Shown piece by piece: positions 30,526 through 41,436 of a stretch of DNA of 64,000 nt. Each line of letters begins with the position of its first letter. Position 1 is the stretch's first letter. The translations under genes and the position numbers were made by a program. Under the pieces are notes generated by a model. It was not told the DNA's origin, did no database searches, and saw nothing but the letters and a program-made list of their open reading frames with translations. This DNA is from Pontibacter actiniarum (GTDB taxonomy: Bacteria > Bacteroidota > Bacteroidia > Cytophagales > Hymenobacteraceae): contig NZ_CP021235.1 in NCBI RefSeq assembly GCF_003585765.1, positions 4,464,001 through 4,528,000 of the forward strand, given 5' to 3'.

Positions 30526-30795
30526 ATGGCGAGAGAATCAGTAAAAGCTAGAGAGCTTAAGAGACAGAAGCTGGTTGCAAAATATGCTGCAAAAAGAGCT
30601 GAGTTAAAAGCCAAAGGAGACTACGAGGCGCTGGATAAGCTGCCTCGTAACGCTTCACCTGTAAGATTACATAACCGTTGCAAGCTCTCCGGAAGACCGA
30701 GAGGTTACATGAGAAAGTTTGGTATTTCTCGTGTCGTTTTCAGAGAACTGGCAGTTATGGGTAAAATTCCTGGTGTAACAAAGTCGAGCTGGTAA
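30526..30795 (+). CDS. rpsN: 30S ribosomal protein S14, zinc-free form
   Basis: 89 residues, the long S14 type. '[20 protein letters not shown]' replaces the CxxC zinc ribbon: only one cysteine remains, so no zinc is bound. Two bases after rplE; the 89-base gap that follows holds a candidate promoter. Confidence 0.97.
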   Translation: MARESVKARELKRQKLVAKYAAKRAELKAKGDYEALDKLPRNASPVRLHNRCKLSGRPRGYMRKFGISRVVFRELAVMGKIPGVTKSSW

Positions 30796-30834
30796 TTTTT
30801 TCTTAACTCATTAAGAATCATAAAAAGATATTTG

Positions 30835-30842
30835 TATCTTTG
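30835..30842 (+). promoter_or_regulatory. Candidate internal promoter (-7 box TATCTTTG) before rpsH
   Basis: TATCTTTG matches TAnnTTTG and lies 42 bases before the rpsH ATG, in the largest gap inside the spc-type segment. No clear TTTG lies at the -33 distance, so support is moderate. Confidence 0.45.
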
Positions 30843-30884
30843 CCCCTCGCTTAGATAAAGCATTCATTATTCAATTTATTCATA

Positions 30885-31283
30885 ATGAACTCAGATCCAA
30901 TAGCAGATTATTTAACTAGAGTGCGCAACGCCATCAAAGCGAGCCACAGAATAGTTGAAATACCATCTAGCAAGATAAAAAAAGAGATTACCAAAGTATT
31001 GTACGACAAAGGGTATATTCAAAGTTATAAATTTGATGACTCTAGTGTACAAGGTACAATTAAAATAGCTCTGAAGTACAACCCGAACACCAAGCAGTCT
31101 GCTATTGTGAAACTGGAGAGGGTAAGTAAGCCAGGGCTTCGTAAATACACTGGTAGCGAAAACCTGCCAAGAGTATTGAACGGCCTTGGTGTAGCTATCT
31201 TGTCTACATCTAAGGGTGTAATGACAGAGAAAGAAGCTAAGTCACTGAATGTAGGTGGCGAAGTGTTATGTTATGTATATTAA
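30885..31283 (+). CDS. rpsH: 30S ribosomal protein S8
   Basis: 132 residues with 'DPIADYLTRVRNAIKASH', 'GLGVAILSTSKGVMTEKEAK' and 'GGEVLCYVY'. Central-domain assembly protein; in E. coli it is the repressor of the spc operon. The gap and possible promoter upstream make this a plausible regulatory point. Confidence 0.97.
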   Translation: MNSDPIADYLTRVRNAIKASHRIVEIPSSKIKKEITKVLYDKGYIQSYKFDDSSVQGTIKIALKYNPNTKQSAIVKLERVSKPGLRKYTGSENLPRVLNGLGVAILSTSKGVMTEKEAKSLNVGGEVLCYVY

Positions 31284-31284
31284 T

Positions 31285-31290
31285 AGGAGG
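31285..31290 (+). promoter_or_regulatory. Strong Shine-Dalgarno sequence of rplF
   Basis: AGGAGG ends 7 bases before the rplF ATG at 31298. It is a perfect match to the 16S anti-Shine-Dalgarno, whereas the other genes of this window lack such sites. Confidence 0.75.
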
Positions 31291-31297
31291 ATAGACA

Positions 31298-31852
31298 ATG
31301 TCACGTATAGGAAAATTGCCAATCACCCTGCCTAACAACACACAAGTTGCCATTGGTGATAACAATGTAGTAACAGTGAAAGGCCCTAAAGGCGAACTTT
31401 CTACTGCTATCGATAAGGACATGATTGTAAAGCAGGACGAAAACACTATTATTGTGGATCGCCCTACCGAGCAGAAGCGCCATAAAGCGATGCACGGTCT
31501 TTACAGATCTCTTATCAATAACATGGTTGTTGGTGTTAGCGAAGGCTACAAAGAGCAGCTGGAGCTAGTAGGCGTTGGTTACAAAGCAACTGTGCAAGGT
31601 AACGTCCTTGAGCTGTCTTTGGGTTACTCTCACAACATTTTCATGAGCTTGCCAGCCGAGGTTTCTGCTACAGCAGTTACTGAGAAAGGTAAGAACCCAA
31701 TTGTGACACTTGAGAGCAACGATAAACAACTTATCGGTCAGGTTGCCGCAAAAATAAGATCGCTGCGTAAGGTAGAGCCTTATAAAGGTAAGGGTATCCG
31801 CTTCGTAGGTGAAGTAATCAGAAGAAAAGCTGGTAAGACAGCGTCTAAATAA
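31298..31852 (+). CDS. rplF: 50S ribosomal protein L6
   Basis: 184 residues with two L6 folds; '[20 protein letters not shown]' and the C-terminal '[21 protein letters not shown]' are conserved. The only gene here with a perfect Shine-Dalgarno sequence. Confidence 0.98.
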   Translation: MSRIGKLPITLPNNTQVAIGDNNVVTVKGPKGELSTAIDKDMIVKQDENTIIVDRPTEQKRHKAMHGLYRSLINNMVVGVSEGYKEQLELVGVGYKATVQGNVLELSLGYSHNIFMSLPAEVSATAVTEKGKNPIVTLESNDKQLIGQVAAKIRSLRKVEPYKGKGIRFVGEVIRRKAGKTASK

Positions 31853-31860
31853 TCATCATC

Positions 31861-32208
31861 ATGTCTACTAATAAAATAAGCAGAAGACTAAGAATAAAGA
31901 AGGGTATCAGAAATAAAATTTCTGGTACTTCTGAAAGGCCAAGGCTGACTGTATTCCGTAGCAACAAAGCTATTTATGTGCAGTTGGTTGATGATACTAC
32001 TGGTGTGACACTAGCGGCTGCCTCTTCAGTTAAACTTGATGATGCAAAAGCGAATATCGAAGTAGCTGGTAAGGTTGGTAAAGCTATTGCCGAGCAGGCA
32101 CTGGCAAAAGGAATCAACCAGGTTGTTTTCGATCGTAACGGTTACCTATATCACGGTAAAGTAAAATCATTGGCAGAAGGCGCTCGTGAAGCAGGCCTTA
32201 AATTCTAA
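31861..32208 (+). CDS. rplR: 50S ribosomal protein L18
   Basis: 115 residues with '[20 protein letters not shown]' and '[20 protein letters not shown]'. Binds 5S rRNA. 8 bases after rplF, 5 bases before rpsE. Confidence 0.98.
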   Translation: MSTNKISRRLRIKKGIRNKISGTSERPRLTVFRSNKAIYVQLVDDTTGVTLAAASSVKLDDAKANIEVAGKVGKAIAEQALAKGINQVVFDRNGYLYHGKVKSLAEGAREAGLKF

Positions 32209-32213
32209 AAATT

Positions 32214-32732
32214 ATGTTGAAGAATAATATACGTAGCGTAAAGGCGAGCGAAATCGAACTCAAAGAGAAAGTCGTAGCCATTAACCGTGTAGCCAAGGTT
32301 GTAAAAGGTGGTAGAAGATTTAGCTTCGCCGCCATCGTGGTAGTAGGTGATGGAAATGGCGTTGTAGGTTACGGTCTTGGCAAAGCCAACGAGGTAACCG
32401 ATGCAATCGCTAAAGGTATTGATGACGCAAAGAAAAACCTTGTAAAGGTACCTGTATACCATAACACTGTTCCTCATGCTATTGAGGGCAAATACTCTGG
32501 TGGTTTCGTACTTGTTAAGCCAGCTGCTCCAGGTACTGGAGTTATCGCCGGTGGTGCAATGCGTGCTGTTCTGGAGAGTGCCGGTATCAAAGACGTACTT
32601 TGCAAGTCAAAAGGATCTTCTAACCCACACAACGTGGTGAAGGCAACTTTTGACGCTCTTTCTAAAATGCGCGATCCTTTGGCAGTTGCTCAGCAACGTG
32701 GTGTTAATTTGCAGAAAGTATTCAACGGATAA
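32214..32732 (+). CDS. rpsE: 30S ribosomal protein S5
   Basis: 172 residues with '[20 protein letters not shown]', '[10 protein letters not shown]' and '[15 protein letters not shown]'. Functions in decoding accuracy and the mRNA entry helicase. Confidence 0.98.
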   Translation: MLKNNIRSVKASEIELKEKVVAINRVAKVVKGGRRFSFAAIVVVGDGNGVVGYGLGKANEVTDAIAKGIDDAKKNLVKVPVYHNTVPHAIEGKYSGGFVLVKPAAPGTGVIAGGAMRAVLESAGIKDVLCKSKGSSNPHNVVKATFDALSKMRDPLAVAQQRGVNLQKVFNG

Positions 32733-32737
32733 TTGAA

Positions 32738-32917
32738 ATGGCTAAAGTAACTATCACTCAAGTTAAGAGCATTATCGACAAGCCTCAATCTCAGAAGCGT
32801 ACTATTCAAGCTTTAGGATTAGGTAAGATAAGCAAATCAGTATCTGTTGAGTATACTCCTCAGATTGCTGGTATGGTAAAGAAAGTCCAGCATTTAGTAG
32901 AAGTAAAAGAACAATAA
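32738..32917 (+). CDS. rpmD: 50S ribosomal protein L30
   Basis: A 59-residue protein starting MAKVTITQVKSIIDKP and continuing with 'QKRTIQALGLGKISKSV' and 'MVKKVQHLVEVKEQ'. The pattern is diagnostic for bacterial L30. It fills the gap between rpsE (5 bases) and rplO (2 bases), as in the spc operon of other bacteria. Confidence 0.96.
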   Translation: MAKVTITQVKSIIDKPQSQKRTIQALGLGKISKSVSVEYTPQIAGMVKKVQHLVEVKEQ

Positions 32918-32919
32918 TC

Positions 32920-33366
32920 ATGTACTTACATTCTTTAAAACCTGCAGAAGGCTCTGTAAAAAACAGAAAGAGAATTGGTAGAGGTACTGGTTCAGGTAGA
33001 GGTGGTACTTCTACTCGTGGACATAAAGGTGCTAAATCCCGTTCTGGCTATTCGCAAAAGGCCGGCTTCGAAGGTGGTCAAATGCCACTGCAGAGACGTG
33101 TACCTAAGTATGGCTTTAAAAACATCAACCGTGTTGAATACAAAGCTATCAACTTAGATGTTATTCAGTCTCTAGCGGAGTCTACAAACGAAACTGTCAT
33201 GAACTTTGATTTCTTCAAGGCGCACGGTTTAGTTTCTAAAAACGATAAAGTTAAGATTTTGGGCAGAGGAGAGGTTAGTAAGGCTGTTGAAGTGCACGCT
33301 CATGCTTTCTCGGGAACTGCGTCATCATCAATTGAAAAAGCAGGCGGTAAAACAGTTGCTCTCTAA
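32920..33366 (+). CDS. rplO: 50S ribosomal protein L15
   Basis: 148 residues with the glycine/arginine segment 'RIGRGTGSGRGGTSTRGHKG' and 'GFEGGQMPLQRRVPKYGF'. Late assembly protein. Nine bases before secY. Confidence 0.98.
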   Translation: MYLHSLKPAEGSVKNRKRIGRGTGSGRGGTSTRGHKGAKSRSGYSQKAGFEGGQMPLQRRVPKYGFKNINRVEYKAINLDVIQSLAESTNETVMNFDFFKAHGLVSKNDKVKILGRGEVSKAVEVHAHAFSGTASSSIEKAGGKTVAL

Positions 33367-33375
33367 TCAATAGGT

Positions 33376-34692
33376 ATGAAGAAGTTTATAACAACTATAA
33401 AGAACATTTTTGCTATAGAAGACCTAAGGGTGAGAATCCTTAACACCGTGTTTTTTATAGCTATTTTCAGATTAGGTTCTTATGTTGTTTTACCTGGCGT
33501 AGATCCTAACCGGCTACAAGCTAATACATCTGGTTTATTCGGTCTATTAGATACGTTCTTAGGTGGTGCATTTAGCAATGCATCCATCTTTGCGTTAGGT
33601 ATTATGCCATATATATCGGCTTCTATCGTACTGCAACTGCTAACCATAGCTGTACCATATTTTCAAAAAATGCAGAAGGAGGGTGAATCTGGTAGAAAGA
33701 AAATCAACCAGATCACTCGCGTTCTGACAATTATTATCACACTGGCTCAGGCAGTAGGCTTTGTTGCGACCATTAACGCGGAGGCTATCGCTATCAACAC
33801 CACGTTGTTCACCATCACGTCCATGATTGTGCTCACCTCGGGCACCATCTTCTGTATGTGGTTAGGAGAGAAAATAACGGATAAGGGGATTGGTAACGGT
33901 ATTTCCATGCTTATCATGATCGGCATTGTGTCCAGGTTCCCTGGTGCGATCGTAGCCGAGTTCCTCTCTAAGCAGTTAAATGGAGCACTCCTATTTTTGT
34001 TTGAGCTGATTGTTCTGTTCTTTGTAGTAATGTCAGTGGTGATGCTGACGCAGGCGATACGCCGTATCCCTGTGCAGTATGCCAAGCAAGTAGGCACCAG
34101 CTCACTTTACAGTGGCCAGCGTCAGTTCATTCCTTTGAAAGTGAATGCGGCGGGTGTAATGCCTATCATTTTCGCGCAGTCACTGATGTTCCTGCCTTCG
34201 ATGTTAGCCTCTATTTGGGCTGACTCTAGTGAAACAGCTAACTATATCGGTTCTACTTTCTCTGACTTCACGTCTTGGCAGTATAACCTGGTGTTCGGTT
34301 TGTTAATCCTGGTGTTCACGTATTTCTATACGGCCATCAGTGTGAACCCAAACCAGATCGCCGATGATTTGAAACGTAGTGGCGGGTTTGTCCCAGGTGT
34401 TAAGCCGGGGAGAGCTACTTCAGAGTACATTGATGCTATCTTGACAAGAATCACGCTCCCTGGAGCTATCTATCTTGCGCTTGTTGCCATCTTCCCGTCT
34501 ATTGCCATGTTGCTTGGCGTAACCAGAGAGTTTTCACAATTCTTTGGCGGTACCTCCCTGATCATTATGGTTGGTGTTGTACTGGATACACTGCAGCAAG
34601 TTGAAAGTTACCTGTTGATGAGACACTATGACGGCATGATGAAATCTGGAAAGCTACGTGGCAGAACAGAAAACATAGCGATGGTATCTTAA
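33376..34692 (+). CDS. secY: Preprotein translocase subunit SecY
   Basis: 438 residues, ten predicted membrane helices forming the protein-conducting channel with SecE. Typical segments are 'LGIMPYISASIVLQLL' near TM2, 'RIPVQYAKQV' and 'GFVPGVKPGRATSEYI' in the cytoplasmic loops used by SecA and ribosomes. Confidence 0.98.
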   Translation: MKKFITTIKNIFAIEDLRVRILNTVFFIAIFRLGSYVVLPGVDPNRLQANTSGLFGLLDTFLGGAFSNASIFALGIMPYISASIVLQLLTIAVPYFQKMQKEGESGRKKINQITRVLTIIITLAQAVGFVATINAEAIAINTTLFTITSMIVLTSGTIFCMWLGEKITDKGIGNGISMLIMIGIVSRFPGAIVAEFLSKQLNGALLFLFELIVLFFVVMSVVMLTQAIRRIPVQYAKQVGTSSLYSGQRQFIPLKVNAAGVMPIIFAQSLMFLPSMLASIWADSSETANYIGSTFSDFTSWQYNLVFGLLILVFTYFYTAISVNPNQIADDLKRSGGFVPGVKPGRATSEYIDAILTRITLPGAIYLALVAIFPSIAMLLGVTREFSQFFGGTSLIIMVGVVLDTLQQVESYLLMRHYDGMMKSGKLRGRTENIAMVS

Positions 34693-34695
34693 TCA

Positions 34696-35469
34696 ATGGT
34701 ATTTTATAAAACTGAAGAAGAAATTGAGCTAATTCGCCAAAGTGCTTTGATATTAGGCAAAGCACATGGCGAAATTGCTCGTCTTATAAAGCCTGGTGTT
34801 TCTACCTTAGCCTTAGACAAGGCAGCAGAGGAGTTCATTCAGGATCATGGCGGAAAGCCATCTTTCAAAGACTATAATGGTTTTCCCTACAGTCTGTGCA
34901 TCTCTGTTAATTCAGTAGTAGTGCACGGATTTCCTAGTAACTACACATTGAACGATGGAGATGTAATTTCTGTTGACTGTGGAGTTTATAAGAACGGGTT
35001 TCACAGCGACTCTGCCTATACACATGCAGTAGGCAATGTAAAGCCTGAAGTGCAAAAGCTTCTCGATGTAACGAAGGAGTCTTTGTACAAGGGAATTGAG
35101 AAAGCTGTAGTAGGAAGTCGTTTGGGTGATGTAGGCTTCTCAATTCAGGAACATGCCGAAGCCGCTGGCTTTACTGTTGTTCGGGAGTTGGTTGGCCACG
35201 GAATCGGGCGAAGCCTGCATGAATCCCCTGAAGTGCCCAACTACGGAAAGCGCGGTCAGGGAGTTAAACTGCAGAATGGTTTGGTTATTGCAATTGAACC
35301 CATGGTAAATCTCGGTACGCGGCATATTGTACAGGAAGAGGACGGTTGGACCATCCGAACCAAAGACAACATGCCATCCGCTCATTTCGAGCATACAGTA
35401 GTTGTACGGAAGGACAAAGCTGAGATTTTAACAACTTTTGAATATATAGAACAAGCTAAAAATTCATAA
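34696..35469 (+). CDS. map: Methionine aminopeptidase, type I
   Basis: Removes the initiator methionine. The pita-bread metal ligands are seen in 'SVDCGVYKNGFHSDSA' (two Asp), 'ELVGHGIGRSLHE' (His), 'IAIEPMVN' (Glu) and 'SAHFEHTVVV' (Glu). 257 residues without an N-terminal zinc extension. It lies directly after secY, and infA starts at the base after its stop. Confidence 0.97.
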   Translation: MVFYKTEEEIELIRQSALILGKAHGEIARLIKPGVSTLALDKAAEEFIQDHGGKPSFKDYNGFPYSLCISVNSVVVHGFPSNYTLNDGDVISVDCGVYKNGFHSDSAYTHAVGNVKPEVQKLLDVTKESLYKGIEKAVVGSRLGDVGFSIQEHAEAAGFTVVRELVGHGIGRSLHESPEVPNYGKRGQGVKLQNGLVIAIEPMVNLGTRHIVQEEDGWTIRTKDNMPSAHFEHTVVVRKDKAEILTTFEYIEQAKNS

Positions 35470-35688
35470 ATGGCAAAACAGTCGTCCATAGAGCAAGACG
35501 GAACTATTGTAGAGGCTTTATCAAACGCCATGTTTCGAGTTGAGCTTGAGAATGGTCATCAGGTAGTGGCTCACATCTCAGGTAAAATGCGTATGAATTA
35601 CATTAAAATTTTACCAGGCGACAGAGTAAAGTTGGAGATGTCTCCCTATGACCTTACCAAAGGCAGAATTGTTTACCGATATAAATAA
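35470..35688 (+). CDS. infA: Translation initiation factor IF-1
   Basis: 72 residues, OB fold, with '[20 protein letters not shown]', '[19 protein letters not shown]' and '[13 protein letters not shown]'. Zero spacing to map and 4 bases to rpmJ suggest coupled translation. Confidence 0.98.
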   Translation: MAKQSSIEQDGTIVEALSNAMFRVELENGHQVVAHISGKMRMNYIKILPGDRVKLEMSPYDLTKGRIVYRYK

Positions 35689-35692
35689 ATCC

Positions 35693-35809
35693 ATGAAAGT
35701 TAAAGCATCAGTAAAAAAGAGAAGTGCTGAATGTAAAGTGATCCGCCGCAAGGGGAAGCTTTATGTTATCAACAAAAAGAATCCAAGATATAAACAAAGA
35801 CAAGGTTAA
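35693..35809 (+). CDS. rpmJ: 50S ribosomal protein L36, zinc-free form
   Basis: A 38-residue protein starting [15 protein letters not shown] and ending NPRYKQRQG. Of the zinc ligands found in E. coli L36 (C11, C14, C27, H33) only C14 remains; the others are Ser, Asn and Tyr. This is the C-minus version. Its place between infA and rpsM is the standard one. Confidence 0.96.
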   Translation: MKVKASVKKRSAECKVIRRKGKLYVINKKNPRYKQRQG

Positions 35810-35818
35810 TTTATTTTT

Positions 35819-36196
35819 ATGGCTAGAATAGCAGGAGTAGATATTCCGGATAACAAGAGAGGTGAAATCGCACTGACATACATTTATGGTATCGGTCGCA
35901 GCCTTTCTAAGCAGATTTTGAGCAAAGCCGGGGTGGATCTTGACAAAAAGGTAAAAGACTGGACTGAGGATGAAGCCGGTGAAATTAGAAATGTGATTGC
36001 TGCAGAAATCAAAACCGAAGGTGTTTTGCGTTCTGAGGTTCAGCTGCACATTAAGCGTCTTCTCGACATTGGTTGCTACCGTGGTTTAAGACACCGTAAA
36101 GGCTTGCCAGTACGTGGTCAGCGTACCAAAAACAACTCTCGCACGAGAAAAGGTAAGCGTAAGACAGTTGCAAACAAGAAGAAGGCTTCTAAATAA
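35819..36196 (+). CDS. rpsM: 30S ribosomal protein S13
   Basis: 125 residues with '[20 protein letters not shown]', '[20 protein letters not shown]' and '[17 protein letters not shown]'. Contacts the P-site tRNA and bridges to the 50S. Confidence 0.98.
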   Translation: MARIAGVDIPDNKRGEIALTYIYGIGRSLSKQILSKAGVDLDKKVKDWTEDEAGEIRNVIAAEIKTEGVLRSEVQLHIKRLLDIGCYRGLRHRKGLPVRGQRTKNNSRTRKGKRKTVANKKKASK

Positions 36197-36206
36197 TCAT
36201 TAGATC

Positions 36207-36599
36207 ATGGCTCAGAAAAGAAAAGATAAAGCTAAAAAGCGTGTAGTAGTTGTTGAACCTACTGGCCAAGTACACATCAAAGCTTCTTTCAACAACATTA
36301 TTATATCAGTAACCAATAACGCAGGTCAAGTAATCTCTTGGGCTTCTGCTGGTAAAATGGGCTTTAAGGGTTCTAAGAAGAACACTCCTTATGCTGCACA
36401 AATGGCTGCTTCAGACTGCGCTAAGGTTGCTTATGACCTTGGCATGCGCAAAGCAGAGGTTTTTGTTAAAGGTCCTGGTGCAGGTAGAGAGTCTGCCATC
36501 CGTACGGTACAGAACACTGGTATTGAAGTAACGACGATTAAAGATGTTACGCCGTTACCGCACAACGGTTGCCGTCCACCAAAACGCAGAAGAGTTTAA
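36207..36599 (+). CDS. rpsK: 30S ribosomal protein S11
   Basis: 130 residues with '[20 protein letters not shown]', '[17 protein letters not shown]' and the C-terminus [11 protein letters not shown]. Platform protein lining the mRNA exit near the anti-Shine-Dalgarno. Confidence 0.98.
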   Translation: MAQKRKDKAKKRVVVVEPTGQVHIKASFNNIIISVTNNAGQVISWASAGKMGFKGSKKNTPYAAQMAASDCAKVAYDLGMRKAEVFVKGPGAGRESAIRTVQNTGIEVTTIKDVTPLPHNGCRPPKRRRV

Positions 36600-36620
36600 T
36601 TTCTAAAAAGAGAAGTAAAA

Positions 36621-37226
36621 ATGGCAAGATATACTGGTCCTAAGAGTAAAATCTCAAGACGTTTCAATGAGGAGATTTTTGGCCCAAGCAAGGCGCTGAA
36701 AAAGAAAAGCTATCCTCCAGGGCAGCACGGTCGTGGCCGCCGCAAGAAATTGTCTGAATACGCTATTCAGCTTGCTGAAAAGCAAAAAGCTAAATATATA
36801 TACGGCGTTCTGGAGAAGCAGTTCGCTAATCTTTTCGAAAAAGCGCACAGAAGAGGTGGCATCACAGGTGAAAACCTTTTGGCCCTTCTGGAGTCCAGAC
36901 TGGACAACACTGTGTACCGTTTAGGTATTGCTCCAACAAGAAGAGCTGCTCGTCAGCTGGTGTTGCACAAGCATATCCTGGTTAACGGTGAGGTTGTGAA
37001 CATCGCCTCTTACTCTTTGAAAGTAGGTGATGTTGTAGCTGTACGTGAGAAGTCTAAATCACTTGAGGCGATCACGACTAGCTTAACTGTTCGCAATGCA
37101 CGTCAGTTTGGCTGGTTAGAGTGGGATGCTAACGAGATGGCTGGTAAGTTTATCGCTACTCCTGAGAGAGAGCAAATACCTGAGAAGATTCAGGAGCAGC
37201 TGATCGTCGAGCTTTACTCTAAGTAA
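36621..37226 (+). CDS. rpsD: 30S ribosomal protein S4, zinc-free
   Basis: 201 residues with '[20 protein letters not shown]' and the S4 domain '[20 protein letters not shown]'. The N-terminal region has no cysteine, so it lacks the zinc site found in some S4 proteins. 37 bases before rpoA. Confidence 0.98.
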   Translation: MARYTGPKSKISRRFNEEIFGPSKALKKKSYPPGQHGRGRRKKLSEYAIQLAEKQKAKYIYGVLEKQFANLFEKAHRRGGITGENLLALLESRLDNTVYRLGIAPTRRAARQLVLHKHILVNGEVVNIASYSLKVGDVVAVREKSKSLEAITTSLTVRNARQFGWLEWDANEMAGKFIATPEREQIPEKIQEQLIVELYSK

Positions 37227-37263
37227 GCAGCTTAATCAATTTATAACCTTTAACACTGCAAGT

Positions 37264-38253
37264 ATGTCAATATTAGCATTTCAAATGCCAGAGAAAGTTG
37301 TAATGGAAAAAGCCGACGACTTTCATGGTTTATTTGAATTCAAGCCGCTTGAAAAAGGTTACGGGGTAACCATTGGTAATGCGCTGCGCAGAATCCTTCT
37401 TTCTTCTTTAGAGGGATACGCCATTACCAGCATTCGCATAGGTGGTGTATTGCATGAGTTCTCGTCTGTTGAAGGAGTGGTTGAGGATGTATCTGATGTG
37501 ATCCTGAACCTGAAGATGGCTCGCTTTAAGAAGATTAGCGAAGTTGTAGACGAAAAAATCACTGTTTCTATCAGTGGTCAGGATACTTTCAAAGCTGGTG
37601 ATATCAATAACTTCACTTCGAGCTTCGAGGTGCTGAACCCAGAGCTGGTAATTTGCCACCTGGACCCAAGCATCAACTTCGAAATCGAGATGACGATTCA
37701 GAAAGGCCGCGGTTACGTGCCTGCTGAAGAGAATAAGCCACTGGATCAGGTATTCGGACAGATTTTTATCGACGCCATCTACACGCCTATCAAAAACGTG
37801 AAGTTTAGTGTTGAGAACACCCGTGTGGAGCAAAAAACCGACTACGAGAAACTTGTTCTTGACATACAGACAGACGGCTCTATTCATCCTGAGGATGCTT
37901 TGAAGGGTGCTGCTAACATCCTGATACAGCACTTCATGCTGTTCTCCGACAATACAATGACTTTCGAAACAGCCAAGCCTGAAGAGGAGGAGGCTGTGGA
38001 CGAAGAACTTCTTCACATGCGCAAGGTCCTGAAGACGCCTCTACAGGATATGGACCTTTCGGTTCGTGCGTACAACTGCCTTAAGGCTGCCGACATCAAA
38101 ACGCTCGGTGACCTGGTGCAGCTGGACATCGCCGACATGATGAAGTTCAGAAACTTCGGTAAGAAGTCGTTGACTGAGTTAGAGAACCTAGTTCAGGAGA
38201 AAGGTTTGACTTTCGGTATGGACCTTTCTAAGTATAAATTAGAGGAAGATTAA
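37264..38253 (+). CDS. rpoA: DNA-directed RNA polymerase subunit alpha
   Basis: 329 residues. The N-terminal dimerisation domain contains '[20 protein letters not shown]', and the C-terminal domain '[20 protein letters not shown] ... [13 protein letters not shown]' binds UP elements and activators. Placed between rpsD and rplQ, as in most bacteria. Confidence 0.98.
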   Translation: MSILAFQMPEKVVMEKADDFHGLFEFKPLEKGYGVTIGNALRRILLSSLEGYAITSIRIGGVLHEFSSVEGVVEDVSDVILNLKMARFKKISEVVDEKITVSISGQDTFKAGDINNFTSSFEVLNPELVICHLDPSINFEIEMTIQKGRGYVPAEENKPLDQVFGQIFIDAIYTPIKNVKFSVENTRVEQKTDYEKLVLDIQTDGSIHPEDALKGAANILIQHFMLFSDNTMTFETAKPEEEEAVDEELLHMRKVLKTPLQDMDLSVRAYNCLKAADIKTLGDLVQLDIADMMKFRNFGKKSLTELENLVQEKGLTFGMDLSKYKLEED

Positions 38254-38325
38254 TTTTAATCCTACGGCATAATTCCCGATCCCTTCACTGGTTGATCGAC
38301 GGTATGCACGTGCACAATCAATATA

Positions 38326-38856
38326 ATGAGACACGGTAAAAAAATCAATCACTTAGGAAGAACTGCTTCACACCGTAAGGCAATGCTGTCTAACATGGCA
38401 TCATCCCTTATTCTGCACAAGCGTCTTTCTACAACAGTGGCCAAGGCTAAAGCACTTCGTAAGTACGTAGAGCCTTTGCTAACAAAATCAAAGAGCGACA
38501 CAACGCACTCTAGAAGAACAGTTTTTGCTTATCTTCAGAACAAAGAGTCTGTTAAGGAGCTTTTTGACGAAGTATCTGTTAAAATCGCTAACAGACCAGG
38601 TGGTTACACTCGTATCCTGAAGACTGGCTACAGACTGGGTGACAACGCAGAAATGTGTGTGATCGAACTGGTAGACTACAACGAGGATATGCTGGCTACA
38701 ACTGGTACTGCTGCTGCTGGTGCGAAGAAAACGCGTCGCCGTGGTGGTAAGAAGAAAGCTGAGGACACTGCTGCTGAAACTACAACAGCAACAGAGGCTA
38801 CTGAAGCTCCTGCTGAGTCTAACGATTCTAACGAAGAGACGAAAAATGCTGAATAA
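38326..38856 (+). CDS. rplQ: 50S ribosomal protein L17 with long C-terminal tail
   Basis: The first 120 residues are standard L17 ('[20 protein letters not shown]', '[19 protein letters not shown]'). After about residue 125 a basic patch (TRRRGGKKK) leads into a 40-residue tail rich in Ala, Thr, Glu and Ser, giving 176 residues in all. Such tails are common in Bacteroidota. Last gene of the rplC unit, followed by a terminator. Confidence 0.97.
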   Translation: MRHGKKINHLGRTASHRKAMLSNMASSLILHKRLSTTVAKAKALRKYVEPLLTKSKSDTTHSRRTVFAYLQNKESVKELFDEVSVKIANRPGGYTRILKTGYRLGDNAEMCVIELVDYNEDMLATTGTAAAGAKKTRRRGGKKKAEDTAAETTTATEATEAPAESNDSNEETKNAE

Positions 38857-38876
38857 GCTTTGTCTTTAAATATTTT

Positions 38877-38910
38877 AAAGGGACATGACGTAAGTCGTGT
38901 CCCTTTTTTT
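38877..38910 (+). terminator. Terminator of the rplC-rplQ unit
   Basis: AAAGGGACATGAC pairs with GTCGTGTCCCTTT (one G-T pair) around a GTAA loop, followed by seven T. It closes the ribosomal cluster 20 bases after rplQ. Confidence 0.9.
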
Positions 38911-38932
38911 ATGTTTGTAATAAATCTTTATC

Positions 38933-40048
38933 ATGAAAAAACATACATCCTCTGAAGCAATCCTTCTTCTGGAAGACGGAACCGTGTATAAGGGAAAAAG
39001 CTTGGGCCGCATCGGTACTTCGGGTGGTGAGCTTTGCTTTAACACTGGTATGACCGGTTACCAGGAAATCTTTACCGACCCTTCCTACTATGGGCAGCTG
39101 GTGGTTACCACCGTGTCTCATGTCGGCAACTACGGTGTGCAGCACCAGGAAGTGGAGTCTGGCAAAGTACAGATCAGCGGGCTGGTCTGTAAAGAGTTCT
39201 CTCACCATTTTTCCCGCAAAACGGCTGAAGGCTCGCTGCAGGATTACTTTGAGAAAGCGGGCGTAGTCGGCATCTGCGAAATCGACACCCGTGCCCTGGT
39301 GCGCCATATCCGTGATAAGGGCGCCATGAATGCGATTGTCTCTTCTGAAATAACAGATGTGGAGCAACTGCGTAAAATGCTAGCTGAAGTGCCATCGATG
39401 GACGGCCTGGAGCTGTCTTCGCACGTAAGCACGCCGGATGAGTACCACTTAAAGCCTGAAGAGGTGAAGTTCAGAGTGGCGGTACTTGACCTGGGAGTGA
39501 AGAGAAACAGCCTGAACAACTTTATGCAGCGCGGCTGCGAGGTGAAGGTGTTCCCTTATAACACTCCCTTTGAAGAAATGGAGAAATGGAATCCGGACGG
39601 GTATTTCATCTCGAATGGCCCGGGAGACCCTGCTGCTACCAAACATGCTGTGCAAAGCGTGAAGCAGATACTGGAGCGAGACAGACCTATGTTTGGTATT
39701 TGCATGGGCCACCAGATTCTGGCGCAGGCAAACGGCATTGCAACCTATAAGATGCATAACGGGCACAGGGGCCTTAACCAGCCCGTGAAGAACCTGCTGA
39801 CGGGCAAGAGCGAAATAACAAGCCAGAACCACGGTTTCGTTGTGGATGCGGAGCAGCTCAAGAATCACCCGGATGTAGAGATTACCCATATCAACCTGAA
39901 CGATAATACGGTAGAAGGCATGCGGATGCGCACCAAACCGGCCTTCTCCGTGCAGTACCACCCGGAGTCTTCTCCAGGGCCACACGACTCCACGTACTTG
40001 TTCGATGAGTTTGTGGCGCTGTTAGAAAAGAGTAAAAACAAAGTATAA
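38933..40048 (+). CDS. carA: Carbamoyl-phosphate synthase small subunit
   Basis: Glutaminase subunit that supplies ammonia for carbamoyl phosphate. The N-terminal half has 'LLLEDGTVYKGKSLGRIG' and 'NTGMTGYQEIFTDPSY'. The class I amidotransferase half has the nucleophile C257 in 'GICMGHQIL' and the His-Glu pair in 'QYHPESSPGPHDS'. 371 residues, normal. The large subunit carB is not adjacent. The stop codon overlaps an AAGTATAA octamer. Confidence 0.97.
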   Translation: MKKHTSSEAILLLEDGTVYKGKSLGRIGTSGGELCFNTGMTGYQEIFTDPSYYGQLVVTTVSHVGNYGVQHQEVESGKVQISGLVCKEFSHHFSRKTAEGSLQDYFEKAGVVGICEIDTRALVRHIRDKGAMNAIVSSEITDVEQLRKMLAEVPSMDGLELSSHVSTPDEYHLKPEEVKFRVAVLDLGVKRNSLNNFMQRGCEVKVFPYNTPFEEMEKWNPDGYFISNGPGDPAATKHAVQSVKQILERDRPMFGICMGHQILAQANGIATYKMHNGHRGLNQPVKNLLTGKSEITSQNHGFVVDAEQLKNHPDVEITHINLNDNTVEGMRMRTKPAFSVQYHPESSPGPHDSTYLFDEFVALLEKSKNKV

Positions 40049-40058
40049 CTATAGTTAA

Positions 40059-41348
<1,290 letters not shown>

Positions 41349-41376
41349 AATACCATTTAGGCAAAATATATTTTGT

Positions 41377-41412
41377 AAGGCTGTGGGTTATAACGCTCAC
41401 AGCCTTATTTTT
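41377..41412 (+). terminator. Terminator after eno
   Basis: AAGGCTGTG (41377-41385) pairs with CACAGCCTT (41398-41406), followed by ATTTTTG. A longer reading of the next ORF (from 41383) would start inside this hairpin, which argues for the ATG at 41437. Confidence 0.85.
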
Positions 41413-41436
41413 GTAAGCAGACCTTACCCAATACCT

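Noticed and set aside
41383..41436. Longer start for the FtsB/DivIC-like protein
   Set aside because: The added segment is the eno terminator hairpin; the ATG at 41437 is immediately before the membrane helix.
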